Of a stretch of 64,000 nt of DNA, positions 34,990 through 49,087 are shown piece by piece. Position 1 is the stretch's first letter, and the number at the start of each line of letters is the position of its first letter. Below the pieces are notes generated by a model. The model did not search any database. It had not been told where the DNA came from and saw nothing but the letters and a program-made list of their open reading frames with translations. The stretch covers positions 40,533,676 to 40,597,675 of the forward strand of contig NC_087062.1 of the NCBI RefSeq assembly GCF_963678635.1, written 5' to 3'. Source of the stretch: Symsagittifera roscoffensis. Lineage: Eukaryota; Xenacoelomorpha; Acoela; Convolutidae. The position numbers were made by a program, and so were the translations under genes.

Positions 34990-35665
34990 GCTTCTGTTTT
35001 AGTGAATCTGATGTGAACCCTGACTCTGATAGGTGACGATCTAATCAATTTACCTAATTTTTGAAAAATTCATTCTTGGAAATTTTTAATGCAAAACTTT
35101 CTTCGTCCAGTTTTTCCAAAAAATTGTTCACGAGCTTTTCAAGTTCTAAATCTCCGCTTTGAGACAATATTTTGTCCAAATACCAAAATTTGTTTTTTTT
35201 TGCATGATTTAATTGAAACTCGGCCAGCATTTCTGCTATATCGTAATCACCTGGTAGGAGTGTATATTTTTTTGTAGCATTACCACGTACATTATTAAAA
35301 TTGGCTATCGAGCTGTATCTGCAGCCAGTTTCAAGAGACTGTACGCATTATTTAGGTCAATACGGTAAAATAGAGCGTGCCTGTTTTTTCTTCTGTGACG
35401 ATTTGGCTCACTCTATTTATCATTTTGTCGACGTTTGACATTCGGCACTTTTTTTTGAACAGTTGCTTATTGATTCATTTCACGTCTAGTGTCAGTTTTA
35501 TCAAGTCATCTTTCCTGACTGTTATTACAATTGGTGCAAAAAAAAAATCACTCTTACGTTTGTCCAGTTTCATAATGCGGCCTTCCGAAAGTAAAGTTTG
35601 TATTTCAGACTGTAACTTATCCTGTATGCGAGTTGGTATCCTCCTGCCCCTCTTTTGAATTGGAC
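34990..35665 (-). pseudogene. pol: Reverse transcriptase remnant of the second element
   Basis: In minus-strand order: RRIPTRIQDKLQSEIQTLLS and IMKLDKRKSDFFFAPIVITV (35.65-35.5 kb), then YRIDLNNAYSLLKLA (about 35374-35330), which is the first catalytic-Asp block. FWYLDKILSQSGDLE follows near 35180-35137, where the catalytic Y-L-D-D reads Y-L-D-K. The downstream frame continues through LVNNFLEKLDEESFALKISK. Together these fix the domain as Ty3/gypsy RT. The lost second Asp and several stops show it is inactive. Confidence 0.85.
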
Positions 35666-35799
35666 ACAGACGTTATTCAAATTTTCAACTCACATAATGG
35701 TTTTTTCAAGTCTTTCAAACAGGTCACTAATTTATTTTAAAAATTTGTTTTTCCAATTTTCGACTGCTCGCTCAGTAGCACGTCAAACGTTGACACTTT

Positions 35800-36100
35800 C
35801 CTTGGTGCCGTTTTTTGTAAAGTAGATACGCCCACTTGGAGGTTCAGACCCATTATGCATATGGTTCTGCGTTCTGTGACTAGGAACATGACTACCTTCT
35901 CCTTTCAGCCTGCACAACGTATGTCTGATTTAATGCCCCAATATAAGGATCGGTTGTTTGTTGTAGTCCACAAATTGAGCCGCCAAGTTTAATTTTTCTG
36001 CCGGGATGAATCTTGGTTTTCTCGACCGGTCAAATATTTCTTTTGTTGATGCACAGTGTAAAATGACACCCCGGGCTACCCACTGTTCACAGTTTATTGT
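35800..36100 (-). pseudogene. Protease-like remnant of the second element
   Basis: Reading down from about 36100, one frame gives TVNSG, a stop, then PGVSF, where a D-S-G active site would be expected; Asp is Asn. Farther on, ICIMGLNLQVGVSTLQK near 35860-35815 resembles the end of a Ty3/gypsy protease. The match is short and degenerate, so the call depends on its position between gag and RT. Confidence 0.5.
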
Positions 36101-36960
36101 ATTATCCGGTTCTCAGTTAGGATCATAGTCTTTAGTGACTTTACTTTGTTAGATTTTGGATCTCTAAGGAGATCGATCTTCTGTATTTGTACTTCTTCCA
36201 AACTTGATGTCCGTTTTGTTTCTACTATTTTCTCCCTTACACACCTCGAGATTTTTTCGTCCACTAACAAGTTGTACAGGCATAATCTCAGACTCTTCAC
36301 ACGAACCAAATTGTTCCACTACTAAAGTACACTCTCCTTCCAATTTGTCAGAATCTTCTGTTATTTTGCTCACTTGTGATCTGCACACTTTTGCAAAATA
36401 ATTGGGTTTGTTGCACTTCTTGCATGTTTTTCCCATGACAGGACAAGATTTCAACTAATCATAATGAATATGCATCCACAACGATTGGTCTGTCCATTTG
36501 GGCTCGTGGTTTTATAGCTGTTTTTTTTTATGTCTCTTTTGTTTTCTGTTCCCTCCATTTGGAAGACTTACTGTCATTATTGGTTCGTGTTTTTTTTTGA
36601 TACCCGAGTTGTAAGCTGTTGTTGTTCCTGCAGTTACTGTCGCGTTAGTTTTCTGCTCCAGTTCAAACGTTTCGATTGTCAACGTACTCTGGAAGGTTAT
36701 TTTTTTCATTTTTGAGATGAATAAATCACAGACGATTTCGTTCCTGAGGGATCACAACTCAGTATCTGCTCGTATCTTTCGTATGATACGCATTTCATTT
36801 TTGAAACGATTCCGCTTCTAGCTCAAACATTTCCTTGAATCAAATTTCTGCTACTCCTGCATGGGAGTTCTTTTCTAGGAACCTCTTCTTACCTTTCGTT
36901 CCCAAAGAAAAAAAAAACAGTTTGAATACGAGCTTCTTTTGTACCTCATTTTGTGGCCCA
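36094..36960 (-). pseudogene. gag: gag remnant of the second element
   Basis: The minus frame 36164-36454 contains KSCPVMGKTCKKCNKPNYFAKVCRSQ. The segment at 36383-36424 is a C-X2-C-X4-(H)-X4-C knuckle in which the His is replaced by Tyr, and the CP..GK.C spacing before it is typical of the double-knuckle nucleocapsid of one Ty3/gypsy branch. Frames upstream (36512-36715 and beyond) look like more Gag: TLTIETFELEQKTNATVTAG is plausible as the end of capsid plus linker. Stops and frameshifts separate them. The gag N-terminus is not seen; the sequence passes into the tetranucleotide array at 37037. Confidence 0.75.
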
Positions 36961-37036
36961 CTTTCGGGCCTCTGGTTCTTCTTTCTTCGTTCTCAAGCGC
37001 AACCTTGTCTCTGGCTAGTTTTGTTCTTTGATCTCT

Positions 37037-40000
37037 GTATGTATGTATGTATGTATGTATGTATGTATGTATGTATGTATGTATGTATGTATGTATGTAT
37101 GTATGTATGTATGTATGTATGTATGTATGTATGTATGTATGTATGTATGTATGTATGTATGTATGTATGTATGTATGTATGTATGTATGTATGTATGTAT
37201 GTATGTATGTATGTATGTATGTATGTATGTATGTATGTATGTATGTATGTATGTATGTATGTATGTATGTATGTATGTATGTATGTATGTATGTATGTAT
37301 GTATGTATGTATGTATGTATGTATGTATTGTATGTGTATGTATGTATGTATGTATGTATGTATGTATGTATGTATGTATGTATGTATGTATGTATGTATG
37401 TATGTATGTATGTATGTATGTATGTATGTATGTATGTATGTATGTATGTATGTATGTATGTATGTATGTATGTATGTATGTATGTATGTATGTATGTATG
37501 TATGTATGTATGTATGTATGTATGTATGTATGTATGTATGTATGTATGTATGTATGTATGTATGTATGTATGTATGTATGTATGTATGTATGTATGTATG
37601 TATGTATGTATGTATGTATGTATGTATGTATGTATGTATGTATGTATGTATGTATGTATGTATGTATGTATGTATGTATGTATGTATGTATGTATGTATG
37701 TATGTATGTATGTATGTATGTATGTATGTATGTATGTATGTATGTATGTATGTATGTATGTATGTATGTATGTATGTATGTATGTATGTATGTATGTATG
37801 TATGTATGTATGTATGTATGTATGTATGTATGTATGTATGTATGTATGTATGTATGTATGTATGTATGTATGTATGTATGTATGTATGTATGTATGTATG
37901 TATGTATGTATGTATGTATGTATGTATGTATGTATGTATGTATGTATGTATGTATGTATGTATGTATGTATGTATGTATGTATGTATGTATGTATGTATG
38001 TATGTATGTATGTATGTATGTATGTATGTATGTATGTATGTATGTATGTATGTATGTATGTATGTATGTATGTATGTATGTATGTATGTATGTATGTATG
38101 TATGTATGTATGTATGTATGTATGTATGTATGTATGTATGTATGTATGTATGTATGTATGTATGTATGTATGTATGTATGTATGTATGTATGTATGTATG
38201 TATGTATGTATGTATGTATGTATGTATGTATGTATGTATGTATGTATGTATGTATGTATGTATGTATGTATGTATGTATGTATGTATGTATGTATGTATG
38301 TATGTATGTATGTATGTATGTATGTATGTATGTATGTATGTATGTATGTATGTATGTATGTATGTATGTATGTATGTATGTATGTATGTATGTATGTATG
38401 TATGTATGTATGTATGTATGTATGTATGTATGTATGTATGTATGTATGTATGTATGTATGTATGTATGTATGTATGTATGTATGTATGTATGTATGTATG
38501 TATGTATGTATGTATGTATGTATGTATGTATGTATGTATGTATGTATGTATGTATGTATGTATGTATGTATGTATGTATGTATGTATGTATGTATGTATG
38601 TATGTATGTATGTATGTATGTATGTATGTATGTATGTATGTATGTATGTATGTATGTATGTATGTATGTATGTATGTATGTATGTATGTATGTATGTATG
38701 TATGTATGTATGTATGTATGTATGTATGTATGTATGTATGTATGTATGTATGTATGTATGTATGTATGTATGTATGTATGTATGTATGTATGTATGTATG
38801 TATGTATGTATGTATGTATGTATGTATGTATGTATGTATGTATGTATGTATGTATGTATGTATGTATGTATGTATGTATGTATGTATGTATGTAGTATGT
38901 ATGTATGTATGTATGTATGTATGTATGTATGTATGTATGTATGTATGTATGTATGTATGTATGTATGTATGTATGTATGTATGTATGTATGTATGTATGT
39001 ATGTATGTATGTATGTATGTATGTATGTATGTATGTATGTATGTATGTATGTATGTATGTATGTATGTATGTATGTATGTATGTATGTATGTATGTATGT
39101 ATGTATGTATGTATGTATGTATGTATGTATGTATGTATGTATGTATGTATGTATGTATGTATGTATGTATGTATGTATGTATGTATGTATGTATGTATGT
39201 ATGTATGTATGTATGTATGTATGTATGTATGTATGTATGTATGTATGTATGTATGTATGTATGTATGTATGTATGTATGTATGTATGTATGTATGTATGT
39301 ATGTATGTATGTATGTATGTATGTATGTATGTATGTATGTATGTATGTATGTATGTATGTATGTATGTATGTATGTATGTATGTATGTATGTATGTATGT
39401 ATGTATGTATGTATGTATGTATGTATGTATGTATGTATGTATGTATGTATGTATGTATGTATGTATGTATGTATGTATGTATGTATGTATGTATGTATGT
39501 ATGTATGTATGTATGTATGTATGTATGTATGTATGTATGTATGTATGTATGTATGTATGTATGTATGTATGTATGTATGTATGTATGTATGTATGTATGT
39601 ATGTATGTATGTATGTATGTATGTATGTATGTATGTATGTATGTATGTATGTATGTATGTATGTATGTATGTATGTATGTATGTATGTATGTATGTATGT
39701 ATGTATGTATGTATGTATGTATGTATGTATGTATGTATGTATGTATGTATGTATGTATGTATGTATGTATGTATGTATGTATGTATGTATGTATGTATGT
39801 ATGTATGTATGTATGTATGTATGTATGTATGTATGTATGTATGTATGTATGTATGTATGTATGTATGTATGTATGTATGTATGTATGTATGTATGTATGT
39901 ATGTATGTATGTATGTATGTATGTATGTATGTATGTATGTATGTATGTATGTATGTATGTATGTATGTATGTATGTATGTATGTATGTATGTATGTATGT

Positions 40001-43000
40001 ATGTATGTATGTATGTATGTATGTATGTATGTATGTATGTATGTATGTATGTATGTATGTATGTATGTATGTATGTATGTATGTATGTATGTATGTATGT
40101 ATGTATGTATGTATGTATGTATGTATGTATGTATNNNNNNNNNNNNNNNNNNNNNNNNNNNNNNNNNNNNNNNNNNNNNNNNNNNNNNNNNNNNNNNNNN
40201 NNNNNNNNNNNNNNNNNNNNNNNNNNNNNNNNNNNNNNNNNNNNNNNNNNNNNNNNNNNNNNNNNNNNNNNNNNNNNNNNNNNNNNNNNNNNNNNNNNNN
40301 NNNNNNNNNNNNNNNNNNNNNNNNNNNNNNNNNNATGTATGTATGTATGTATGTATGTATGTATGTATGTATGTATGTATGTATGTATGTATGTATGTAT
40401 GTATGTATGTATGTATGTATGTATGTATGTATGTATGTATGTATGTATGTATGTATGTATGTATGTATGTATGTATGTATGTATGTATGTATGTATGTAT
40501 GTATGTATGTATGTATGTATGTATGTATGTATGTATGTATGTATGTATGTATGTATGTATGTATGTATGTATGTATGTATGTATGTATGTATGTATGTAT
40601 GTATGTATGTATGTATGTATGTATGTATGTATGTATGTATGTATGTATGTATGTATGTATGTATGTATGTATGTATGTATGTATGTATGTATGTATGTAT
40701 GTATGTATGTATGTATGTATGTATCTATGTATGTATGTATGTATGTATGTATGTATGTATGTATGTATGTATGTATGTATGTATGTATGTATGTATGTAT
40801 GTATGTATGTATGTATGTATGTATGTATGTATGTATGTATGTATGTATGTATGTATGTATGTATGTATGTATGTATGTATGTATGTATGTATGTATGTAT
40901 GTATGTATGTATGTATGTATGTATGTATGTATGTATGTATGTATGTATGTATGTATGTATGTATGTATGTATGTATGTATGTATGTATGTATGTATGTAT
41001 GTATGTATGTATGTATGTATGTATGTATGTATGTATGTATGTATGTATGTATGTATGTATGTATGTATGTATGTATGTATGTATGTATGTATGTATGTAT
41101 GTATGTATGTATGTATGTATGTATGTATGTATGTATGTATGTATGTATGTATGTATGTATGTATGTATGTATGTATGTATGTATGTATGTATGTATGTAT
41201 GTATGTATGTATGTATGTATGTATGTATGTATGTATGTATGTATGTATGTATGTATGTATGTATGTATGTATGTATGTATGTATGTATGTATGTATGTAT
41301 GTATGTATGTATGTATGTATGTATGTATGTATGTATGTATGTATGTATGTATGTATGTATGTATGTATGTATGTATGTATGTATGTATGTATGTATGTAT
41401 GTATGTATGTATGTATGTATGTATGTATGTATGTATGTATGTATGTATGTATGTATGTATGTATGTATGTATGTATGTATGTATGTATGTATGTATGTAT
41501 GTATGTATGTATGTATGTATGTATGTATGTATGTATGTATGTATGTATGTATGTATGTATGTATGTATGTATGTATGTATGTATGTATGTATGTATGTAT
41601 GTATGTATGTATGTATGTATGTATGTATGTATGTATGTATGTATGTATGTATGTATGTATGTATGTATGTATGTATGTATGTATGTATGTATGTATGTAT
41701 GTATGTATGTATGTATGTATGTATGTATGTATGTATGTATGTATGTATGTATGTATGTATGTATGTATGTATGTATGTATGTATGTATGTATGTATGTAT
41801 GTATGTATGTATGTATGTATGTATGTATGTATGTATGTATGTATGTATGTATGTATGTATGTATGTATGTATGTATGTATGTATGTATGTATGTATGTAT
41901 GTATGTATGTATGTATGTATGTATGTATGTATGTATGTATGTATGTATGTATGTATGTATGTATGTATGTATGTATGTATGTATGTATGTATGTATGTAT
42001 GTATGTATGTATGTATGTATGTATGTATGTATGTATGTATGTATGTATGTATGTATGTATGTATGTATGTATGTATGTATGTATGTATGTATGTATGTAT
42101 GTATGTATGTATGTATGTATGTATGTATGTATGTATGTATGTATGTATGTATGTATGTATGTATGTATGTATGTATGTATGTATGTATGTATGTATGTAT
42201 GTATGTATGTATGTATGTATGTATGTATGTATGTATGTATGTATGTATGTATGTATGTATGTATGTATGTATGTATGTATGTATGTATGTATGTATGTAT
42301 GTATGTATGTATGTATGTATGTATGTATGTATGTATGTATGTATGTATGTATGTATGTATGTATGTATGTATGTATGTATGTATGTATGTATGTATGTAT
42401 GTATGTATGTATGTATGTATGTATGTATGTATGTATGTATGTATGTATGTATGTATGTATGTATGTATGTATGTATGTATGTATGTATGTATGTATGTAT
42501 GTATGTATGTATGTATGTATGTATGTATGTATGTATGTATGTATGTATGTATGTATGTATGTATGTATGTATGTATGTATGTATGTATGTATGTATGTAT
42601 GTATGTATGTATGTATGTATGTATGTATGTATGTATGTATGTATGTATGTATGTATGTATGTATGTATGTATGTATGTATGTATGTATGTATGTATGTAT
42701 GTATGTATGTATGTATGTATGTATGTATGTATGTATGTATGTATGTATGTATGTATGTATGTATGTATGTATGTATGTATGTATGTATGTATGTATGTAT
42801 GTATGTATGTATGTATGTATGTATGTATGTATGTATGTATGTATGTATGTATGTATGTATGTATGTATGTATGTATGTATGTATGTATGTATGTATGTAT
42901 GTATGTATGTATGTATGTATGTATGTATGTATGTATGTATGTATGTATGTATGTATGTATGTATGTATGTATGTATGTATGTATGTATGTATGTATGTAT

Positions 43001-44397
43001 GTATGTATGTATGTATGTATGTATGTATGTATGTATGTATGTATGTATGTATGTATGTATGTATGTATGTATGTATGTATGTATGTATGTATGTATGTAT
43101 GTATGTATGTATGTATGTATGTATGTATGTATGTATGTATGTATGTATGTATGTATGTATGTATGTATGTATGTATGTATGTATGTATGTATGTATGTAT
43201 GTATGTATGTATGTATGTATGTATGTATGTATGTATGTATGTATGTATGTATGTATGTATGTATGTATGTATGTATGTATGTATGTATGTATGTATGTAT
43301 GTATGTATGTATGTATGTATGTATGTATGTATGTATGTATGTATGTATGTATGTATGTATGTATGTATGTATGTATGTATGTATGTATGTATGTATGTAT
43401 GTATGTATGTATGTATGTATGTATGTATGTATGTATGTATGTATGTATGTATGTATGTATGTATGTATGTATGTATGTATGTATGTATGTATGTATGTAT
43501 GTATGTATGTATGTATGTATGTATGTATGTATGTATGTATGTATGTATGTATGTATGTATGTATGTATGTATGTATGTATGTATGTATGTATGTATGTAT
43601 GTATGTATGTATGTATGTATGTATGTATGTATGTATGTATGTATGTATGTATGTATGTATGTATGTATGTATGTATGTATGTATGTATGTATGTATGTAT
43701 GTATGTATGTATGTATGTATGTATGTATGTATGTATGTATGTATGTATGTATGTATGTATGTATGTATGTATGTATGTATGTATGTATGTATGTATGTAT
43801 GTATGTATGTATGTATGTATGTATGTATGTATGTATGTATGTATGTATGTATGTATGTATGTATGTATGTATGTATGTATGTATGTATGTATGTATGTAT
43901 GTATGTATGTATGTATGTATGTATGTATGTATGTATGTATGTATGTATGTATGTATGTATGTATGTATGTATGTATGTATGTATGTATGTATGTATGTAT
44001 GTATGTATGTATGTATGTATGTATGTATGTATGTATGTATGTATGTATGTATGTATGTATGTATGTATGTATGTATGTATGTATGTATGTATGTATGTAT
44101 GTATGTATGTATGTATGTATGTATGTATGTATGTATGTATGTATGTATGTATGTATGTATGTATGTATGTATGTATGTATGTATGTATGTATGTATGTAT
44201 GTATGTATGTATGTATGTATGTATGTATGTATGTATGTATGTATGTATGTATGTATGTATGTATGTATGTATGTATGTATGTATGTATGTATGTATGTAT
44301 GTATGTATGTATGTATGTATGTATGTATGTATGTATGTATGTATGTATGTATGTATGTATGTATGTATGTATGTATGTATGTATGTATGTATGTATG

Positions 44398-44428
<31 letters not shown>

Positions 44429-45060
44429 GTATGTATGTATGTATGAATGTATGTATGTATGTATGTATGTATGTATGTATGTATGTATGTATGTATGTAT
44501 GTATGTATGTATGTATGTATGTATGTATGTATGTATGTATGTATGTATGTATGTATGTATGTATGTATGTATGTATGTATGTATGTATGTATGTATGTAT
44601 GTATGTATGTATGTATGTATGTATGTATGTATGTATGTATGTATGTATGTATGTATGTATGTATGTATGTATGTATGTATGTATGTATGTATGTATGTAT
44701 GTATGTATGTATGTATGTATGTATGTATGTATGTATGTATGTATGTATGTATGTATGTATGTATGTATGTATGTATGTATGTATGTATGTATGTATGTAT
44801 GTATGTATGTATGTATGTATGTATGTATGTATGTATGTATGTATGTATGTATGTATGTATGTATGTATGTTTGAATGTATGCATGTATGAATGGATGTAT
44901 GTATGAATGTATGTATGAATTTCTGTATGTGTGTATGTATGTATGTATGTATGTATGTATGTATGTATGTATGTATGTATGTATGTATGTATGTATGTAT
45001 GTATATATGTATCTATGTATTTATGTATGTTTGTGTGTATGTATGTATAAATGTATACAC
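37037..45060. repeat. Giant (ATGT)n microsatellite array with assembly gap
   Basis: Almost uninterrupted tetranucleotide ATGT/ACAT repeats for about 8 kb. Visible interruptions: an extra T and a missing unit base near 37328-37337, a lost T at about 38894, a C for G at 40725, and A substitutions at 44428 and 44446. The right edge from about 44871 degenerates (TTGAATGTATGCATGTATGAATGG) and ends near 45060. The repeat contains no stop codon in any frame, which creates spurious frames of more than 2000 codons on both strands (Met-Tyr-Val-Cys on plus, Thr-Tyr-Ile-His on minus). Confidence 0.98.
40135..40334. other. Assembly gap (200 N)
   Basis: A run of exactly 200 N inside the ATGT array. The round number suggests a placeholder of unknown true length, so the real array may be longer or shorter. 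Confidence 0.99.
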
Positions 45061-46920
45061 TGTATCTTTGTATGCTCACTCTCTTCAACCAATTTTTTTC
45101 CTTTCCGATTGAATAAATCAATCAATCAAGATCTAAAGATTAGTTCAAAGCTTTGAAACTCTTGAAAAAGCCGCAAGATGTTTATTGAATGAGCTTCGAA
45201 ACATTTAAAACAACTAAAAACGCATCATCAAAAGTTTTTTTCCTTCGTTTGCTTTAAAACCTGAACAGATTTTACAAAATTGAAAAACGTCGTGTTTTAA
45301 TTGACGCTCATTTTGTTAGAATTTAGTCATTCGAAACAAATCAAAATTTTTTAAAAACTGTATTAAATTGCATGATAGTTGAAAAACATCAACGTATATT
45401 TTTCAGGGGTTTATAGTTCAGATTACACAATTGTTTTGTTTAAAAATGTGTGTTAAATCATGAGAAAAACCTGCTCCTTTATCAGAACGTTTTCCCTGGA
45501 ATTTTTACACAAAGTGATTCGGCTATACACCTGCTTTACAACCAAAAACTCACAAAAAAATCCAATAATTTACTTTTTTTTGTAAACTTTGAAAACATCA
45601 ATTTTTGGAATAGGTTCTTTTTCAAAGTCAAATCATTAGGAGTATAAGTTTATCTGATAGAATTTTCTGCAAATTTATGCAGATTATTTGCTGAAATAAG
45701 TATTTTACCACTCCGACCCATTATTTACGAAGAATTATCAAAAGCAAACTTCTTGCCACTCAAGAAAAAGTGTTTCGCCCAATTTTTCATATCAGTTTTC
45801 TTCGACTATTTTAATCTGTGTTTTTTTTTAGATTTTACACAGTTATCATTTTAGTGTTAGAAATATTAATAATAATAAATTGTTTTCCAGTGAAGCCAGT
45901 ACACTTGGAGATTTTCGAATGAATAAATTTTTTACAAAACCATTGACATGAGAGAGCGCCATAAGACTAAATTAAGCCTGTTTTTAGGCCTCTCAGAGCG
46001 AAATTCAAAAGTTGTTTTTTGAATACCCCTGAAGTCACGTGAAAAACCCCTAGGATTAGAGCAGAACTTTCTCACAGAAGATACAAGGGTAAAAACTATG
46101 CCGTTCGATAGAATCGAAAATATCAGGTTTACCGGAATGATAAAAAAAAAGATTCTGGACAAAAAGAAGGAAGCAAATTCAGATTTTTATAGTTTAACTA
46201 CAACATTTCTTCTGTATCGGATCACTAATTAATCACTAGTTTGAAAATAGTTGTCTAAGAATTGATGGTTGAAATTGTTTATTTCCTGGTTTCTAAAACT
46301 TTTCATCATTTCTGTAAAATTGGGAAAAAAAGCAAATGGATGAAGGAGACGCGCGTTCTGGCAGCAATCGAATGCTTTGTGGCAAATTTTGTGTGGATTG
46401 CGACAGCGCATTTTTCACTCCGTATTACTTTGCAAAAAAACTTTTAGCAGGTATATAATTTTTTTAAAAAAATTTTGTGAAACTGTTTTGCTAGGTATTT
46501 GATTAATTCGTTTTTTTTTGTAATACATGGTTTTTATATTGATGTTTCCTGAACGCTTCTAGGTGTTTTAAGTTTGTTCTATCAATTGATGCGTAAAAGA
46601 GGACTGCAATTTGGAAAATTAGCTGAACAAAACTTTTATAGGCCAAAAGGAGCTGCTTTTTGATCAAAATTTTGCTCAGTCTTCAAAAAGGCCGCAGTAC
46701 TGGCTTTATTTTTCTAAAAAAAATTTATGTGGGTGTCTAACTTTAATTTTTGATCAAAAAATTACAAGATACTTGCAACTTGAGTTTTTGTATCTGTAAA
46801 TTGTTGTATCTGTAAATTTTTTTTTGAGCTGATTATTTACCAAAAACAAATAGACATTAGTTCTACTTAAAGCTTATTAGTAATCTGCTCTTAGACTATT
46901 TAACGAAGGAGCTTTTTATG
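45061..46920. other. AT-rich stretch with no recognised gene
   Basis: Only short frames occur. GAATAAATCAATCAATCAA at 45110-45128 follows the end of the ATGT array and resembles the simple tail of a retroposon, but nothing else supports that. No domain, RNA gene or longer repeat found. Confidence 0.4.
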
Positions 46921-47060
46921 ACTGTATCATCCGCTTAGAGATACATGTTAGTAGTTTGTTGAGGACTGTTGCTTTTTTCTATGTCACTTATATATAAAAT
47001 GAATAGAAAAGGGCCCAATAATGATCCCTGTGGGACCCCAAATTTATTCCTTTAATTTGT
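46921..47060 (-). pseudogene. LINE reverse transcriptase fragment (minus strand)
   Basis: Reading the minus strand from about 47048, the frame gives NKFGVPQGSLLGPFLFILYI followed by SDIEKS, an excellent match to the 'GVPQGSiLGPllF' block of non-LTR RT. About 25 residues later a shifted frame gives MYL, a stop, then ADDTV (about 46947-46921), the catalytic Y-A-D-D region. The spacing is correct. The motif is better preserved than in the LINE at 13-21 kb and has a different sequence, so this is another family or subfamily. The frame shift and stop show it is dead. Confidence 0.85.
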
Positions 47061-49080
47061 GATTTATTAAAGAACCCATTGAAATTGGACCTCTCAAAAA
47101 ACTTGCCTAAAACAGGTACTAAGAAAATTGGTCTAAAATTGACAGATTTTTTTGTTATCGTCTTTGTGTATAGAAATTACTGAAGCAATTTTTAAGATTT
47201 CTAAAAAAAATCTGGCAAAAGAAGAATTCTTGAAAAAACTCTGTCAACAGTTCCCAAAATACAGACTAAAACTTTTTTAAAAATAAAAAAAATAAATTTC
47301 GTATGGGTCAAGAGTGCATTTCACTTTCAAGTTTTCAAATGATTTTCTGTTTGTTTGTGATATCGCTTCTACATTAAAAGAATTGATTGAGATTTAATGA
47401 GAGCAAAACATTCAATCGCTTCGCCGGAAAGTTTTTTGCAACGAGGTTTTTTCCCAATTTTCAATATTTCTTGATAGAACGCTTTCTTTTTTTAAGCTAT
47501 GTATTTTTTAACAAAAACTGATTGCTTTTGTTATTCTTCGCTTGATTTTGATGAACCGAGCCTTTTAAAATGGTTTGGTAATTGATGTTTTGTGGGTGCG
47601 TTTTTTGTTTCATTATCAAATCAAACTTTTTTGCCGCTACTTGAAGATATGTTTTTTCTTGAAAAGTTAAATCAAGGTTTGTTATCAAAATCTCAGATCT
47701 TGCAGCCTTGAAAAAGCTTGGTTATAGTGTAATGGTCTTTAACAGATGTTTAACAGGATCCACGATTTGTTTTTGCTACTTTTTCTGGTCGCTTGCTTGT
47801 CGACATGACTTCATTCAAAATTTTCTAGTACTCCTATGAAATCATTTTCTTGTTTTCGTTCAAGGTATTACATTTGAAATTAGCATATACAACGTGGTTT
47901 GCTTGGGGTTCAATCATCTGTTCTGTCAAATATTTATGAAGCTAGTCTAATTTTTGCGAGTTAACTGTACCGGATGGTTTAAAGCAATCAAAAATATGAT
48001 CCTAATACAATAAATTGGCACAATTCGATTGTTCAGAGTCTGAATAGTTTTATCATTTGCTTTTTAGTACCTAAAAAGCGATACTTTCTGTGACAGATAA
48101 ATCTACTCCACTACCTCTTTTTTAACAGTCAATTAAAGGTTCATACACTTGTAATCGAAATAGGCTAGTTAATTTATTTTCTTTCAACCGTGTTTGTGTT
48201 ATACATATCGTTATTGGCTTGGGATTTACTTAAGCAACCAAAACTTCAAATTCTTGAAAACTTTTTGGAAGCAATTTTATCTTCTGTAGTGCAAATTGGT
48301 TGCTTGAAAACATACTTTAATGCTCCTTATGAAATATGAGCCTTTGTTTATCCTTTCTAATAAATAACTTCGAGCAACGGCCTGCAATTTTTCCTGCTTC
48401 TGCTTGAGCAGTTTTGAACTACAAACTAAAACAAAGTTTCATTTTACGCTCTCTGTGATTTTTGATTTTTTCGTTTTGTACGTTTTTTTTGCATTTAAAG
48501 ACGAAAAAAATTGGTTTGAAACAATTACTTTTACTTTTTCTCCATCGATTTACAGAAAAAATTTTTGAGTAATTTTAAATAATTAGAAAAAAATGACAGG
48601 GTTTGATCAAAATGTATTTCGCGTAACCACAGAGCTATTAAAAATTTTTATATAAAAGATATTTCATCAGAATGTCGTCAGTACTATTGATTTGCTTTTT
48701 GAGATGAAACAAAAAAGCGGCGTATTTTTCTTCGTCCTCAAAAAAAATATTTTTTCCGCTTTTTTTGCAAAATTAAAAGCTTATGGCGTTTTAAAAATTT
48801 AATTTGTTTCGGTTTGAAATCGGAGCAAACGGAGAATAGGTTGTTAATGTTTAATCGTCTGATACTTTCATCAGATTCTTTGCCCTCCAGCTTCTTTGCT
48901 CTCATGTTCCTTCGGCATGGGAGAAACTAGCTGCTCTGGGTTTTGAGCTTGGATTTTAGCTCTGGGTTTTGAATCCTTTTCTTGATAGGATCTCATGCTC
49001 ATTTTGAAGTTCATCTTCCATTAGTCTAAGATTCTTTTTCGTCGCAAACAATTGTCTTAAGAAGTCGTTTTTAAGTTTAG
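47061..49080. other. Probable continuation of the minus-strand LINE, then unassigned DNA
   Basis: On the minus strand, Lys-rich frames such as 47497-47688 could be the region between endonuclease and RT of the same LINE, given their position upstream of the RT block. I cannot point to a diagnostic motif. The rest, to 49080, shows nothing recognisable. Confidence 0.3.
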
Positions 49081-49087
49081 TAGACCC

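Larger units (their letters stand above)
31100..36960 (-). mobile_element. Second Ty3/gypsy-type retrotransposon (minus strand, degenerate, LTRs not found)
   Basis: Reading from high to low coordinates, the order is gag with a Cys-knuckle (36.4 kb), protease-like segment (36.1-35.8), reverse transcriptase (35.66-35.0), RNase H (34.8-34.48), integrase zinc domain (33.15-33.0), integrase core (32.95-32.69) and a charged tail to about 31.1 kb. Sequences differ clearly from the plus-strand element (for example HPGQEELLGVSRYLWW against HPGQFGMIYLAQYIWW), so it is another family. I found no LTR pair. The 5' side is occupied by the (ATGT)n array. Decay is heavy throughout. Confidence 0.88.

Noticed and set aside
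37037-45060. CRISPR array
   Set aside because: Pure tetranucleotide repeat with no spacers, in a eukaryotic context.
36835-45156. Very long open frames (up to 2748 codons) on both strands
   Set aside because: They are produced by the ATGT repeat, which has no stop in any frame, and they run across the N gap.
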